Source: Hyphomonas beringensis
GTDB taxonomy: Bacteria > Pseudomonadota > Alphaproteobacteria > Caulobacterales > Hyphomonadaceae
Reading direction: 5' to 3'
Assembly (NCBI RefSeq): GCF_000682755.1
Contig: NZ_AWFF01000026.1
Location: forward strand, 46,105 to 110,104
Length of the DNA: 64,000 nucleotides
Shown here: piece by piece, positions 39,228-48,489 of the stretch
Layout: each line of letters starts with the position of its first letter
How positions within the stretch are numbered: the stretch's first letter is position 1
Translations under genes and position numbers: made by a program
The notes under the pieces: generated by a model
Database searches by the model: none
Told to the model about the DNA's origin: nothing
Seen by the model: only the letters and a program-made list of their open reading frames with translations

Positions 39228-41294
39228 ATGGCTGCCATGACTTTGCTAGACCGACTTTCCACTGGCTGGAAGCCATGGGTGATCCTGTTCGTGCTGACCT
39301 TTGGCGCCGCCGCGCCGGGCGTGTTCAACCTGCCTGCGCTGGACCGGGATGAGAGCCGTTTCGCCCAGGCCTCCAAAGAGATGCTGGAAGAGCATGACTA
39401 TATCCGCATCCAGTATCAGGATGAGTTGAGAAACAAGAAGCCGGCCGGCATTCACTGGCTGCAGGCGGGGGCAACCGCTGTCCTCACCGGGCCGGAAGCC
39501 AAGCAGATCTGGACTTATCGTGTCCCCAGCTGGCTGGGCGCGGCCTTTGCGACACTCGCCTGTTTCTGGGCCGGGCTGCCTTTGATCGGCAGGCGGGCGA
39601 GCTTCATTGGCGCCGCGACCTTTGGGGCGACCCTGCTGCTGACCTCCGAAGCGCACATCTCCAAGACCGATGGCGTTCTGGTTTTCCTGACCACACTCAG
39701 TATTGGCGCGCTTGCGCGGCTCTACATGAACAAGGATCAGTCCAAGAAGATGGCGCTGTTGTTCTGGTTCTGCATGGGAGCCAGTTTCCTGATCAAGGGG
39801 CCGGTGACGCCCATGGTCGCTGCCTATGCCGGGATCGGCGCCTGGGTTTGGACCAAGGCGGCAGACGGGAAGGGCGGCGACTGGTGGCGCGTCCTGCTCT
39901 GGTGGCCGGGGCCTGCGATCTTTGTGGCGATGGTGCTGCCATGGTTCCTCTGGATTCAGGCGGCGACCGATGGCCAGTATATCAAGGGCGCTGTTGGCAA
40001 GGATCTCAAAGACAAGTTCACCGGAGCCTCTGAGGGCCATGGCGGCTGGCCATTCTACCATCTGACGCATTTGCCGATCTGGTATTTCCCGGCCAGCCTG
40101 TTCCTGGTGCCCGGCTTTGTGGCCGCCTGGAAAACGCTGAAGCCCGGCGGTGCGGCTGGCTGGAAATGGATGCAGCACATCTTCTTGATCTGTGTTGCGC
40201 TTTTCGCGGGCCTGCTCGCGCTCAGCTATCTTTTGCCGCTTCTGCCGCGTCCTTCGGGCACCGGAATGGTTGCACAAGCGGTCAATACGGTTGCCACTCT
40301 GAAGCCGCTGCCGGTCTGGCCCGCTTTACTGCTGGTCACGGTCGGATGGCTGGCGGGTCAGCCGAAATGGCAGGACCGCTGGCCGATTGGAGAGGGGGTC
40401 GCGACCGACGAGATGCGCGGTTTGCGTTTGATCGTCGCCTGGGCAATTCTCACCTATGCCTTCTTCGAGCTGATGCCGACCCTGCTCAGCCACTATATCC
40501 TGCCTGCTTACCCCGCCTTTGGGTTGCTTGGCGGCTATGCGGCGACCAAGCTGATCGATGGTGCGAAATGGCCCGTGACCCGCTGGGTCTCGATTGCTCT
40601 GTTCAGTCTGGGCGCGATTCTTCTGCTGGCGGCATCCTTTCCGGGCGTAACGACCTATCTCATGGCCGAGACAGCAGGGGACTTCACCACGGCGTCAGCC
40701 GATGAAGTGCTTGCCTCCTGGACGCAGTATCGGGAGTTCCCACTCTGGCTCTGGTGGTCCGGCTTTTTCCTCTGCGGTGTGGCCATTATCGAATTCTCCC
40801 GACGTCATGAATGCAATGCGGCGCTGTTTTCCATTCTGGCCAGCGTTCTGATCGGTTGGCATGTGCGCATCTATATGCTGCCCAGTCAGGTCTGGGTGCA
40901 GCCGACAGAAACCGCACGTCTGGCGCTGGAAGATGTCTGCGGCGTGCCGGGAGAAGAGTGTAAATGGCAGGCGCCTGAGCGCATCCTGGCGCTCGGCTAT
41001 GCGGAACCCTCCTATGTGCTGACCCTTGGCACACAGAATTTGCATCCGCCGGAAACACCGCTGGACTTGCCGTCTGACACGTCCGCCTATCCGGTCGTCT
41101 ATCTGATCAATTTCGAGGATCGCAAGGCAGAGCCTCCGATTACGGAAGAAGTCGCGCATCTACGCAAGCAGGCCGAGCAAATGAATCTGTGCGTGACGGA
41201 GACCGAGTCCTATTACGCGCTGAATTACTCAAATGGAGACCCGGTGAATTTCCGGGCCTACCGATTTGATCGTGGCGGCTGTCCGGAAGGCTAG
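39228..41294 (+). CDS. ArnT-like GT-C (GT83) glycosyltransferase
   Basis: 688 residues, about 12 transmembrane helices with a C-terminal periplasmic domain. The first loop carries the GT-C catalytic block NLPALDRDESRFAQASKEMLEEHDYIRIQYQDELRNKKPAGIHWLQ. ArnT relatives transfer a sugar from a polyprenyl-phosphate carrier to lipid A; others modify different periplasmic acceptors. ATG 39228 or 39237 (four residues later) is possible; neither has a strong ribosome site. Divergent from the GT2 gene and convergent with the TonB receptor three bases away. Confidence 0.88.
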   Translation: MAAMTLLDRLSTGWKPWVILFVLTFGAAAPGVFNLPALDRDESRFAQASKEMLEEHDYIRIQYQDELRNKKPAGIHWLQAGATAVLTGPEAKQIWTYRVPSWLGAAFATLACFWAGLPLIGRRASFIGAATFGATLLLTSEAHISKTDGVLVFLTTLSIGALARLYMNKDQSKKMALLFWFCMGASFLIKGPVTPMVAAYAGIGAWVWTKAADGKGGDWWRVLLWWPGPAIFVAMVLPWFLWIQAATDGQYIKGAVGKDLKDKFTGASEGHGGWPFYHLTHLPIWYFPASLFLVPGFVAAWKTLKPGGAAGWKWMQHIFLICVALFAGLLALSYLLPLLPRPSGTGMVAQAVNTVATLKPLPVWPALLLVTVGWLAGQPKWQDRWPIGEGVATDEMRGLRLIVAWAILTYAFFELMPTLLSHYILPAYPAFGLLGGYAATKLIDGAKWPVTRWVSIALFSLGAILLLAASFPGVTTYLMAETAGDFTTASADEVLASWTQYREFPLWLWWSGFFLCGVAIIEFSRRHECNAALFSILASVLIGWHVRIYMLPSQVWVQPTETARLALEDVCGVPGEECKWQAPERILALGYAEPSYVLTLGTQNLHPPETPLDLPSDTSAYPVVYLINFEDRKAEPPITEEVAHLRKQAEQMNLCVTETESYYALNYSNGDPVNFRAYRFDRGGCPEG

Positions 41295-41297
41295 GCC

Positions 41298-43538
41298 CTA
41301 GAAATCATAGCCGATCCGCACGCCATAGGTGCGCGGGTCGGAGCGGAACGTGTTGTAGCCGATAAAGCCATAGCCGGAGACGGCATAGTCTTCATCAGTC
41401 AGGTTTCGCCCCCATACGGTCAGCGTCATGCCGGTCTCGACAAAGCGGAAGCCTGCTTCCGCCTGCAGTGTCGTGAAGCCCTCTTGCATGCGCGTATCCA
41501 GACCTTCCGGGTCAAGATAATAGTCGCCGCGATATTTCAGATGCGCCGACAGCGTGCCTTCGACGCCTTGCGACACTGCGTAGGCATAGCGCCCACCGAG
41601 CGTGGCGGAGACATCCGGCGCAAAGGGCAGCGGATTGCCGTCAAAGGTCGCGGCATTTCCGCCAGTGTCAGAGGACTGGTCAATTTCCGTCTCCAGAAGG
41701 GTCAGGCCGGCTTCCAGCATGAATGCTTCTGTGGTCTGCCAGGTCAGATCGGCCTCCAGCCCGTAAGAGGTCGCCGCATCAAGATTGGACAGCGAGTTGG
41801 AGGTAATGCTGCCACCATCTGGCAATTGAAAGTCGACAAAGATACGCGCCTGCGGGTCGTCATAGTCCTGATAGAAGGCGGCAATACTATAGGCCAGATT
41901 TGCGCTTGGCTGGCCCTTATAGCCTATCTCATAGGCAGTGACGGTTTCGGCATCAAACAGTCCGTCATCGGCGAAATGGGTTGCATTGTTCTGCACTTCG
42001 CCATTGAAGCCACCAGACTTGTAGCTGTTGGCGATGGAGGCATAGGCCGTGCCTCCCGTCATTTTATAGGACAGTGCCAGATTGCCTGTCAGTTGGGTGT
42101 CATCAATCTTGTTGTTGCCCGCTGCCAGGCCCAGTCCATTGACATTGTTATAGCCAATCGTGCCGTCATCAAAAATGTGCCGTCCACTGCCAATGCCCTC
42201 AATCTTTTCATGCGTTAGACGCGCGCCCAGCGTGGCGGTCAGGCGGTCTGACAGATCAAATTCATTATAGGTGAACGCCGCAAGGCTCGTGCGTTCCTGG
42301 CGAATGTCCGTCACCAGCGTCATGGCTGTGCCGTCAGAGACGGGATCAGGGCCCGCGCGGCTGCCCGCGCCCACATAGGCGCAGCTGCCGATCAGCGTAT
42401 TTGGGTCCAGCTCCCCGCACCAGATCGTGTAAGTCTGGCTGAAATCTTCCTGAGAGGCATGAATGCCAAACAGGGTGCTGCCTTTATCCCAATCGGTCTT
42501 CAGGCGCACTTCCTGCGAATACTGACGGAAATCCCGGATATAGGAGAGGTTCGCGCTCAGCGTCGGATCTCCATAGAGGGCGGCCGCGCCATCAAAGTCG
42601 AACCCGTAATCCTGATTATAGCCTTCAAAGGATGTCAGGGATGTCAGCGTCCAGCGTCCCAGCGCGCGCTCATACTCGGCAGAGATGCCGTAGAACTCAT
42701 TGTCCGTATCCTGCAGGCCATCCCCGGAAGAAGAGATCTCATGATCGCTCAGGTTCAGCGTATCATTACGCGGGGTCGCGTTGACGCCATTGTCTTCTTC
42801 GTAATGCGTGCGGATCAGCAGGCTGCCACCCAGCGCGCGGTCCCAGTTCAGGCCCAGGCGCAGGCCGAACTCGTCGCGCACACCGCCAGCATCTTCCGGC
42901 CCGTCGACATTGTCCAGCACAGCGTCCCGGCTCAGATACCGCCCGGCCAGGCGATAGCTGAAGCCATTGTCAAAGCTGTTGCCATAGGCGCCGTCGAGAT
43001 CGACGCGATTGAAATTACCATAGCCCGCGCGCACATAGCGGCGTTGGTTTTCTCCGGGGCGCACGGAAATGAAATTGATCGCGCCACCCGAGGCATTGCG
43101 GCCATAGAGCGTGCCTTGCGGGCCTTTCAGCACTTCGATCCGTTCCAGATCGTACAGCATCATGCCAGTTTGCACATTGGTCGCCAGATAGACGCCATCG
43201 GAATAGACGGAGGCCGCTGTCGGCGTCAGCGCCTGATGGTCCACCGCACCAATGCCGCGGATCTGGAAGGCCACTTGCGTGCCATTGGCCACGGCCGCTT
43301 CCACACCGGTCAGCAGGTCGGTTACATCCTCTGCGCCGACATAGGCATCTGTCAGCGATAGGTCGCCCGCGCTGATGACGCTGACAGACATGGGAATGTC
43401 GCTCAGCGGCGTCTCGCTGGCGGTCGCCGTGGTGACGACCGGGTCCAGCCGGGTCAGGGCGTCTTCAGTCTGTGCGAAAGCCGGCACGCCGATGGTGGCC
43501 AGGATCAGCGGTGTGGTGAGGCAGTGGAAAGTTTTCAT
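41298..43538 (-). CDS. TonB-dependent outer-membrane receptor
   Basis: 746 residues. Signal peptide to PAFAQ. The plug domain includes PLSDIPMSVSVISAGDLSLT, FQIRGIG, YSDGVYLATN and RIEVLKGPQGTLYGRNASGGAINFISVRPG. The 22-strand barrel ends RSDPRTYGVRIGYDF, with aromatic Phe last. No clear TonB box is visible. The plug style is that of catecholate or general siderophore/nutrient receptors of alphaproteobacteria. Substrate unknown; no iron-responsive site is evident. It lies between the glycosyltransferases and regA, on the regA strand but with a separate promoter region. Confidence 0.95.
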   Translation of the reverse strand: MKTFHCLTTPLILATIGVPAFAQTEDALTRLDPVVTTATASETPLSDIPMSVSVISAGDLSLTDAYVGAEDVTDLLTGVEAAVANGTQVAFQIRGIGAVDHQALTPTAASVYSDGVYLATNVQTGMMLYDLERIEVLKGPQGTLYGRNASGGAINFISVRPGENQRRYVRAGYGNFNRVDLDGAYGNSFDNGFSYRLAGRYLSRDAVLDNVDGPEDAGGVRDEFGLRLGLNWDRALGGSLLIRTHYEEDNGVNATPRNDTLNLSDHEISSSGDGLQDTDNEFYGISAEYERALGRWTLTSLTSFEGYNQDYGFDFDGAAALYGDPTLSANLSYIRDFRQYSQEVRLKTDWDKGSTLFGIHASQEDFSQTYTIWCGELDPNTLIGSCAYVGAGSRAGPDPVSDGTAMTLVTDIRQERTSLAAFTYNEFDLSDRLTATLGARLTHEKIEGIGSGRHIFDDGTIGYNNVNGLGLAAGNNKIDDTQLTGNLALSYKMTGGTAYASIANSYKSGGFNGEVQNNATHFADDGLFDAETVTAYEIGYKGQPSANLAYSIAAFYQDYDDPQARIFVDFQLPDGGSITSNSLSNLDAATSYGLEADLTWQTTEAFMLEAGLTLLETEIDQSSDTGGNAATFDGNPLPFAPDVSATLGGRYAYAVSQGVEGTLSAHLKYRGDYYLDPEGLDTRMQEGFTTLQAEAGFRFVETGMTLTVWGRNLTDEDYAVSGYGFIGYNTFRSDPRTYGVRIGYDF

Positions 43539-43642
43539 CCGCCGCGCTTACCAGTCTCTGAGAATCGCTTGCAACGCTTTATCGATGCATGGAAGCCATG
43601 CGTCAGAGGTGAGGTCCTGCGGAGGTGGCCGCCTTGCCGGGC

Positions 43643-44215
43643 CTATCTTGGCGCGCGCTTGGCCAGAATACGCTGCAATGTGCGGCGGTGCATGTTCAGG
43701 CGGCGGGCCGTTTCAGACACATTGTGATTACACAGCTCATACACGCGCTGAATGTGTTCCCAGCGGACCCGGTCAGCCGACATCGGGTTTTCCGGCGGCG
43801 CAGGCTTTTCATCCGTAGAGGCGACCAGCGCGCGGATGATGTCTTCCACATCTGCAGGCTTGGACAGGTAATCCACGGCGCCAGCCTTCACGGCGGCCAC
43901 AGCCGTTGCGATTGCGCCATAGCCAGTCAGGATCACAGCGCGGGCATCCGAGCGGTGCTTGTGCAGCACTTCCACCACATCCAGGCCGCTGCCATCTTCC
44001 AGGCGCAGGTCCAGCACCGCAAAGGCGGGCGGATTCATGCGGGCAATATCCTTGCCCTCGCTGACGCTGGAGACAGCGGAAACCACAAAGCCTCTCTGCG
44101 CCAGTGCGCGTGCAAGCCTTTGCACGAACGGGCCGTCATCATCCATGACAAGGCACGAGCGATCCTCAATATCCTTGAGACTCTCATGCAGGTTTACATT
44201 TACTGGCCGTTCCAT
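43643..44215 (-). CDS. regA: Redox response regulator RegA/PrrA/ActR
   Basis: 190 residues. Receiver domain with phospho-acceptor Asp69 in FAVLDLRLEDGSGLDVVEVLH, then GYGAIATAVAAVKAGAVDYLSKPAD. The C-terminal Fis-type HTH NVSETARRLNMHRRTLQRILAKRAPR is nearly invariant in RegA orthologues. RegA controls photosynthesis, carbon and nitrogen fixation or respiration depending on the host. ATG 44215 is chosen over 44260 because AGGGG lies eight bases upstream. It follows regB on the same strand, 48 bp away. Confidence 0.96.
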   Translation of the reverse strand: MERPVNVNLHESLKDIEDRSCLVMDDDGPFVQRLARALAQRGFVVSAVSSVSEGKDIARMNPPAFAVLDLRLEDGSGLDVVEVLHKHRSDARAVILTGYGAIATAVAAVKAGAVDYLSKPADVEDIIRALVASTDEKPAPPENPMSADRVRWEHIQRVYELCNHNVSETARRLNMHRRTLQRILAKRAPR

Positions 44216-44263
44216 CGCCAAAACCCCTGAACTAATCCCGAACATATAGGCCTGTTGCACCTA

Positions 44264-45631
44264 CTATTCCAAGTGAGGGACCTGCAAAAGGCGCAGAGGC
44301 CAGAGAGTCTGGACGACAGCGCCCTTCTTAGGGGGCGTTCTGTTACGGGTTGCAATACGCCCGCCCGTCCGTTCGATCAGCGTTTTTGCAATGAAGAAGC
44401 CGAGCCCCATATCGCCGCCACCCAGATGGGCTTCGCCGCGTTGCGAGACATAGGGTTCCCCCAGTTTTGGCAGCACTTCGGCGGCAAAACCGGGGCCATC
44501 GTCGCTGATCGTGACCGTCATCTGCTCTTCGGTCCAGGTCGCGACGACATTTACCCGCGTATCGGCAAAGCTGACGGCGTTTTCGATAAAGGCGCCGAGG
44601 GCATGCAGAATTTCCGGGCTGCGCTTCAGCACAGGCGGCTTGGCGCTGCCGCCTTCGCCGGGTTCGGCCCTCACGCTCAAATCCACGCCGAGGCCCTTGA
44701 ACGGCGCGGCCGCCTCCGTCACCAGCGCGTCCAGGGGGATCTGCGCATGGACAATGTCCGTCGCCTCGCGCGCTTCGCGGATCGTGGCGAGGATATTGCG
44801 ACAGCGGTCTGCCTGTTCGGCAATCAGGGTAATGTCTTCTGCGCGCGGGTCATCTTGATCGAGTTCAGCCTGCAATTCCTTGGCAACCAGGTGGATCGTG
44901 GCCAGCGGTGTGCCAAGTTCATGCGTTGTCATCGCAGACATTGCGCCAAGCGCAGACAGCCGCTGTTCGCGTGCCATCACCACGCTCGCAGCGTCCAGCG
45001 CCCGCACAAGGCGCGCCTCATCCTGGCTGACCCGAGCGGCAGACAGCGAGAAAAAGACCACACCCACGGCCAGCGCCGAGAACTGGCCCAGCTGGAACAG
45101 GGGCGGCAGGGAGATCGCATTCGCGACGCCCCAGGGCAGGGGCATATGCAACACCGGCATCAACGCAGCCAGTAGCAGCGCCAGCAACGCCACCAGGGTT
45201 GCCCGGAAGGGGCTGAGGCTGAGCGCCGCCACCGTAACAGGCGCCACCAGCAGCAACAGGAACGGGTTCGACAGCCCCCCCGTTGCCGCAATGAGCGCGG
45301 CCAGCTGCATCGTGTCGAAGAAGAGTTGCAGTGTCGCCTCCCATCCGCGCGTCAGGCGCTGGCTCTGAAAGGCAAAGGACAGGAAGACGTTCAGCCAGGC
45401 GGAGGCAGCGATGATCGCCAGGCACAGCGCCAGCGGAAGCGTGAAGCCAAGCCCAAAGGCCACGAACAGCACTGCTGCCGTCTGACCCGCCACCGCCAGC
45501 CAGCGCAGCGTGATGAAGGTGCGCAGGCGCGTGCGGCCCAGCGCAGACTGGGCAGATCCCAGCCCTTCCGGGGGCAGGGTGAAGATCGCATCATCAAGAT
45601 CGAACTGGGCTTCGCGGGACAAATCATCCAT
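44264..45631 (-). CDS. regB: Redox sensor histidine kinase RegB/PrrB
   Basis: 455 residues. About six transmembrane helices occupy residues 40-200, with the quinone-sensing motif GGLSNPF (118-124) intact. The H-box is THELGTPLATI with His237. Cys277 lies exactly 40 residues later (DRCRNIL), the spacing of the redox-active Cys265 from His225 in Rhodobacter capsulatus RegB. The ATPase domain has the N-box region IENAVSFAD, DDGPGF and GDMGLGFFIAKTLIERTGG. regA follows 48 bp downstream and senC is divergent upstream. Confidence 0.97.
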   Translation of the reverse strand: MDDLSREAQFDLDDAIFTLPPEGLGSAQSALGRTRLRTFITLRWLAVAGQTAAVLFVAFGLGFTLPLALCLAIIAASAWLNVFLSFAFQSQRLTRGWEATLQLFFDTMQLAALIAATGGLSNPFLLLLVAPVTVAALSLSPFRATLVALLALLLAALMPVLHMPLPWGVANAISLPPLFQLGQFSALAVGVVFFSLSAARVSQDEARLVRALDAASVVMAREQRLSALGAMSAMTTHELGTPLATIHLVAKELQAELDQDDPRAEDITLIAEQADRCRNILATIREAREATDIVHAQIPLDALVTEAAAPFKGLGVDLSVRAEPGEGGSAKPPVLKRSPEILHALGAFIENAVSFADTRVNVVATWTEEQMTVTISDDGPGFAAEVLPKLGEPYVSQRGEAHLGGGDMGLGFFIAKTLIERTGGRIATRNRTPPKKGAVVQTLWPLRLLQVPHLE

Positions 45632-45693
45632 CTGCGCCTTATGCGTCAGCGTGACGCTTGCGCCAAGCGCCCGTTGCGTTCCATATCGCTGCC

Positions 45694-46341
45694 ATGACCA
45701 GACATATTCCAGCGCTGCTTGGCGCCTCCGCCCTTATCGCCGTTCTTTCGGCTTGCAGCCCGTCTCCCGACGCGGCGAATGGAGAGGCGACAACCGACGT
45801 CGCTGTCTCCAGCGGCGAGACGGCGGACTGCCTCAGCCGGGCCTATCCGGAGATCGGCGGGCCAATCTCTCTGACGGATGACACCGGCAAGGCCGTCACG
45901 CAGGATGATTACAAAGGCGAGTTCTCGCTCGTCTATTTCGGCTTCACCTATTGCCCGGATGTCTGCCCGATGACCCTGGTGAATGTGGAGCGCGCCTATG
46001 AGCAGCTGCCGGACGGTGTAGAGCCGCCGCAGACCCTGCTGATTTCGGTAGATCCCGAACGGGATACGCCGGAGGTGCTGGCGTCCTATGTGAAGGCGCC
46101 GCGTTTTCCGAAAAACCTTGTCGGCCTGACGGGTACACCGGAACAGATTCGTAAGGCCGCAGATGAATTTGTGGCGGACTATTCCCGTGTGGAACAGCCA
46201 GAGAGCGCCTCAGAATACACGATGGACCATACGTCCCTGTTGTATCTGATGGACAAGGACTGGCAGCTGAAAACCTTCTTCACCCATGAGGACACGCCGG
46301 AAACCATCGCGGCGTGCCTCGGAAAAGTGCTGCAGGACTAG
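45694..46341 (+). CDS. senC: SCO1/SenC/PrrC copper chaperone lipoprotein
   Basis: Delivers copper to the CuA or CuB centre of cytochrome oxidase, or acts as thiol-disulfide reductase. 215 residues. The signal peptide ends in LSAC (Cys21), so it is a membrane lipoprotein. The thioredoxin-like fold has FTYCPDVCP (Cys87 and Cys91) and the third copper ligand His179 in MDHTSLLYLMD. Divergent from regB across 62 bp, the arrangement known from Rhodobacter. ATG 45694 is taken over 45658. Confidence 0.95.
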   Translation: MTRHIPALLGASALIAVLSACSPSPDAANGEATTDVAVSSGETADCLSRAYPEIGGPISLTDDTGKAVTQDDYKGEFSLVYFGFTYCPDVCPMTLVNVERAYEQLPDGVEPPQTLLISVDPERDTPEVLASYVKAPRFPKNLVGLTGTPEQIRKAADEFVADYSRVEQPESASEYTMDHTSLLYLMDKDWQLKTFFTHEDTPETIAACLGKVLQD

Positions 46342-46344
46342 GCG

Positions 46345-47127
46345 CTATTGCGCGACCCAGCCGCCATCAATGGACAGGTCCGCGCCATTGATCTGATCTG
46401 CGTCGGGTGAGCAGAGGAAGGCTGCAAAGCCGGCAATCTGTTCCACCGTGACGAATTCCTTGGTCGGCTGGGCGTCCAGGATAACGTCCTTCACCACCTG
46501 ATCGCGGGTCATCCCCCGTGCCTTGGCGGTATCGTCGATCTGGCCGTCAACCAGCGGTGTGTGGACGTACCCGGGGCAGATAAGGTTACAGCGCACGCCA
46601 TGCTCTGCGCCTTCAAGCGCCGTCACCTTGGTCAGGCCAGCGAGGCCATGCTTCGCCGTGACATAGGCGGATTTGAAAGGGGAGGCGACCTTGGCATGGG
46701 CGCTGCCGGTATTGATGATCCGGCCCCAGCCCTTTTCCTTCATCGGCCCGATGGCCATGCGGATCGTGTGGAACGCCGCGCTGAGGTTCAGCGCGATGAT
46801 CAGGTCCCATTTGGAAACCGGAAAGTCTTCCAGCGGCGCAACATGCTGTACGCCGGCATTGTTGACCAGAATGTCCGCTCCGCCGAAATCGCGCATGACA
46901 TAGCCCATCATGCCTTCAATCGCGTCCGGGTCGGTCAGGTCTGCATTTGCATAGCCGACCTTCACGCCGTGCTCTTTTTCCATGCTGGCGCGCTGGGCCT
47001 CGATGGCGTCCTGGTCGCCGAAGCCGTTCAGAACGACATCACATCCCTCTCGCGCGAGACGCTCGGCGATCGCTTTTCCGATCCCGCTTGTTGATCCGGT
47101 AACGAGTGCGGTTTTACCTTTAAGCAT
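46345..47127 (-). CDS. bdhA: D-3-hydroxybutyrate dehydrogenase BdhA
   Basis: Oxidises (R)-3-hydroxybutyrate to acetoacetate with NAD in polyhydroxybutyrate breakdown. 260 residues. SDR features: ALVTGSTSGIGKAIAERLA, LVNNAGVQHVAPLEDFP, catalytic Ser142, Tyr155 and Lys159 (INTGSAHAK, SAYVTAKHG) and CPGYVHTPLV. The whole AEHGVRCNLICPGYV and WVAQ C-terminus are the bdhA pattern. It ends three bases from senC, convergent, and begins 93 bp from the divergent DUF350 gene. Confidence 0.95.
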   Translation of the reverse strand: MLKGKTALVTGSTSGIGKAIAERLAREGCDVVLNGFGDQDAIEAQRASMEKEHGVKVGYANADLTDPDAIEGMMGYVMRDFGGADILVNNAGVQHVAPLEDFPVSKWDLIIALNLSAAFHTIRMAIGPMKEKGWGRIINTGSAHAKVASPFKSAYVTAKHGLAGLTKVTALEGAEHGVRCNLICPGYVHTPLVDGQIDDTAKARGMTRDQVVKDVILDAQPTKEFVTVEQIAGFAAFLCSPDADQINGADLSIDGGWVAQ

Positions 47128-47220
47128 GAGATGTCTCCTTGAGGCTGCGCCAAGCTATGGCTAGGGATGTGTCAGGCTCAAATGGGGCTGACATGTCGTA
47201 CAGGAAAGAGCGAGCTCCGT

Positions 47221-47652
47221 ATGGGTGGTGAAACTCTGGCATTTGTCGAGGCGTTTCCGCGCTTCCTTTTGTGGACCGGTGCGGCTGGCGTCATGCTGGT
47301 CATTGCCAGCACGATTTATGTGCTGCTCACCCCATGGAAAGAACTTGCCCTTGTAAAACAAGGAAATTCTGCTGCCGGGCTCGCGCTGGCAGGGGCCATT
47401 GCCGGGCTTGCCATTCCGATTGCATCCTGCCTTGCCTCCAGTGTCACGCTGATTGATCTGGTGATTTGGGGCATCGTGTCGCTGCTCATTCAACTCATTG
47501 TGTACCGCCTTGTAGACGTCATCCTGACGGACATTCCGAAGCGAATCGAACAGGAAGAGGCCGGCGCAGCCATTGTCTTGATTGCCGCAAAATTATCCTC
47601 AGCTCTTATACTTGCAGCCGGTCTCTGGGATCCGGCCCTGCAACGGTTTTGA
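47221..47652 (+). CDS. DUF350-family membrane protein
   Basis: 143 residues, four transmembrane helices in two similar halves (FPRFLLWTGAAGVMLVIASTIYVLLTPWKELALVKQGNSAAGLALAGAIAGLAIPIASCLASS...; LIDLVIWGIVSLLIQLIVYRLVDVIL...). The NSAAGLALAGAIAGLAIPIA stretch is the DUF350 signature. Function unknown; relatives are often next to glutathionylspermidine-synthase-like or peptidase genes. ATG 47221 follows a purine-rich leader. It is directly upstream of the protease, 15 bp apart, and of pyrF. Confidence 0.85.
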   Translation: MGGETLAFVEAFPRFLLWTGAAGVMLVIASTIYVLLTPWKELALVKQGNSAAGLALAGAIAGLAIPIASCLASSVTLIDLVIWGIVSLLIQLIVYRLVDVILTDIPKRIEQEEAGAAIVLIAAKLSSALILAAGLWDPALQRF

Positions 47653-47667
47653 GAAGGGGGCCTGGCT

Positions 47668-48489
47668 TTGCGTTCGTTTGACTGGGTGATCTATGTGGCG
47701 GTTCTGGCGGTCTTCGTCTGGACGATGTTCGCGCAGGACCCGAAAGCGGATGCGCCGGAACCTGCGCCAGCCATGGTCGAGGCCGATGGGCCAACCCTTC
47801 CGCCGCCATCTCCGTTGGACGAACAGGTTCTGGTTCAGGTCAATGAACCCAAGGACGGTATCGGCACGGCCTTCGCCGTCAACAAGACGGGCCAGTGGAT
47901 CACGGCGCGGCACGTTGTTGATGGGTGCAACTCCGTCGGCCTTCTGGTGGCACCGGGCCAGTATGTTCCGGTTGAGAGCATTGTCGTGGACCCGGATCAT
48001 GACCTCGCGCTGCTTTCCACGGGGCGCAGTCCGAACCCGGTGAAATTCGATCTCGACTCTCCGCTGCGCATTGGCGCGCATGGCTATCATGTCGGCTATC
48101 CGCAGGGACGGCCGGGAGAGGTCGCGACAAAGCTGATGTCACGTTCCAAGCTGATCACGCGCGGGCGCCGGGAAGGGGCTGAGCCCATTCTCGCCTGGGC
48201 AGAGATTGGCCGCACGCGGGGGCTAACCGGGTCTCTGGGCGGCATTTCCGGTGGCCCTGTCTTTGACAATAAGGGCGAAGTGCGCGGCGTGATCGTGGCC
48301 GAAAGCCCGCGCCGGGGCCGCATCTATACGGCTGCGCCCACCTCCATTGATGCCTTCCTGACCAGTTTGAGCGTGGACCGTGAAGACGGCCCGACAGAGA
48401 TATTCGAAGAGGAGACCTACGGTCCCATGTCAGACAATGCGCGCCGCCGCCTGCAGGTTGTGAAAGTCGCCTGCCGGGTGAGCCCATGA
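47668..48489 (+). CDS. Membrane-anchored trypsin-like serine protease
   Basis: 273 residues. One N-terminal transmembrane segment (WVIYVAVLAVFVWTMFA), a Pro-rich linker (residues 25-50) and a chymotrypsin-fold domain with the full triad: His82 in TARHVVDG, Asp112 in DHDLALL and Ser194 in GGISGGPVFD. There is no PDZ domain, unlike DegP/HtrA. It starts with TTG at 47668 behind AGAAGGGGGCC. The stop overlaps the pyrF start (ATGA). Likely periplasmic quality-control or signalling protease; substrate unknown. Confidence 0.88.
   Translation: MRSFDWVIYVAVLAVFVWTMFAQDPKADAPEPAPAMVEADGPTLPPPSPLDEQVLVQVNEPKDGIGTAFAVNKTGQWITARHVVDGCNSVGLLVAPGQYVPVESIVVDPDHDLALLSTGRSPNPVKFDLDSPLRIGAHGYHVGYPQGRPGEVATKLMSRSKLITRGRREGAEPILAWAEIGRTRGLTGSLGGISGGPVFDNKGEVRGVIVAESPRRGRIYTAAPTSIDAFLTSLSVDREDGPTEIFEEETYGPMSDNARRRLQVVKVACRVSP

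Noticed and set aside
42459..43361. A 300-codon plus-strand ORF
   Set aside because: Antisense of the TonB receptor; no domain, and the receptor frame is intact over the same bases.
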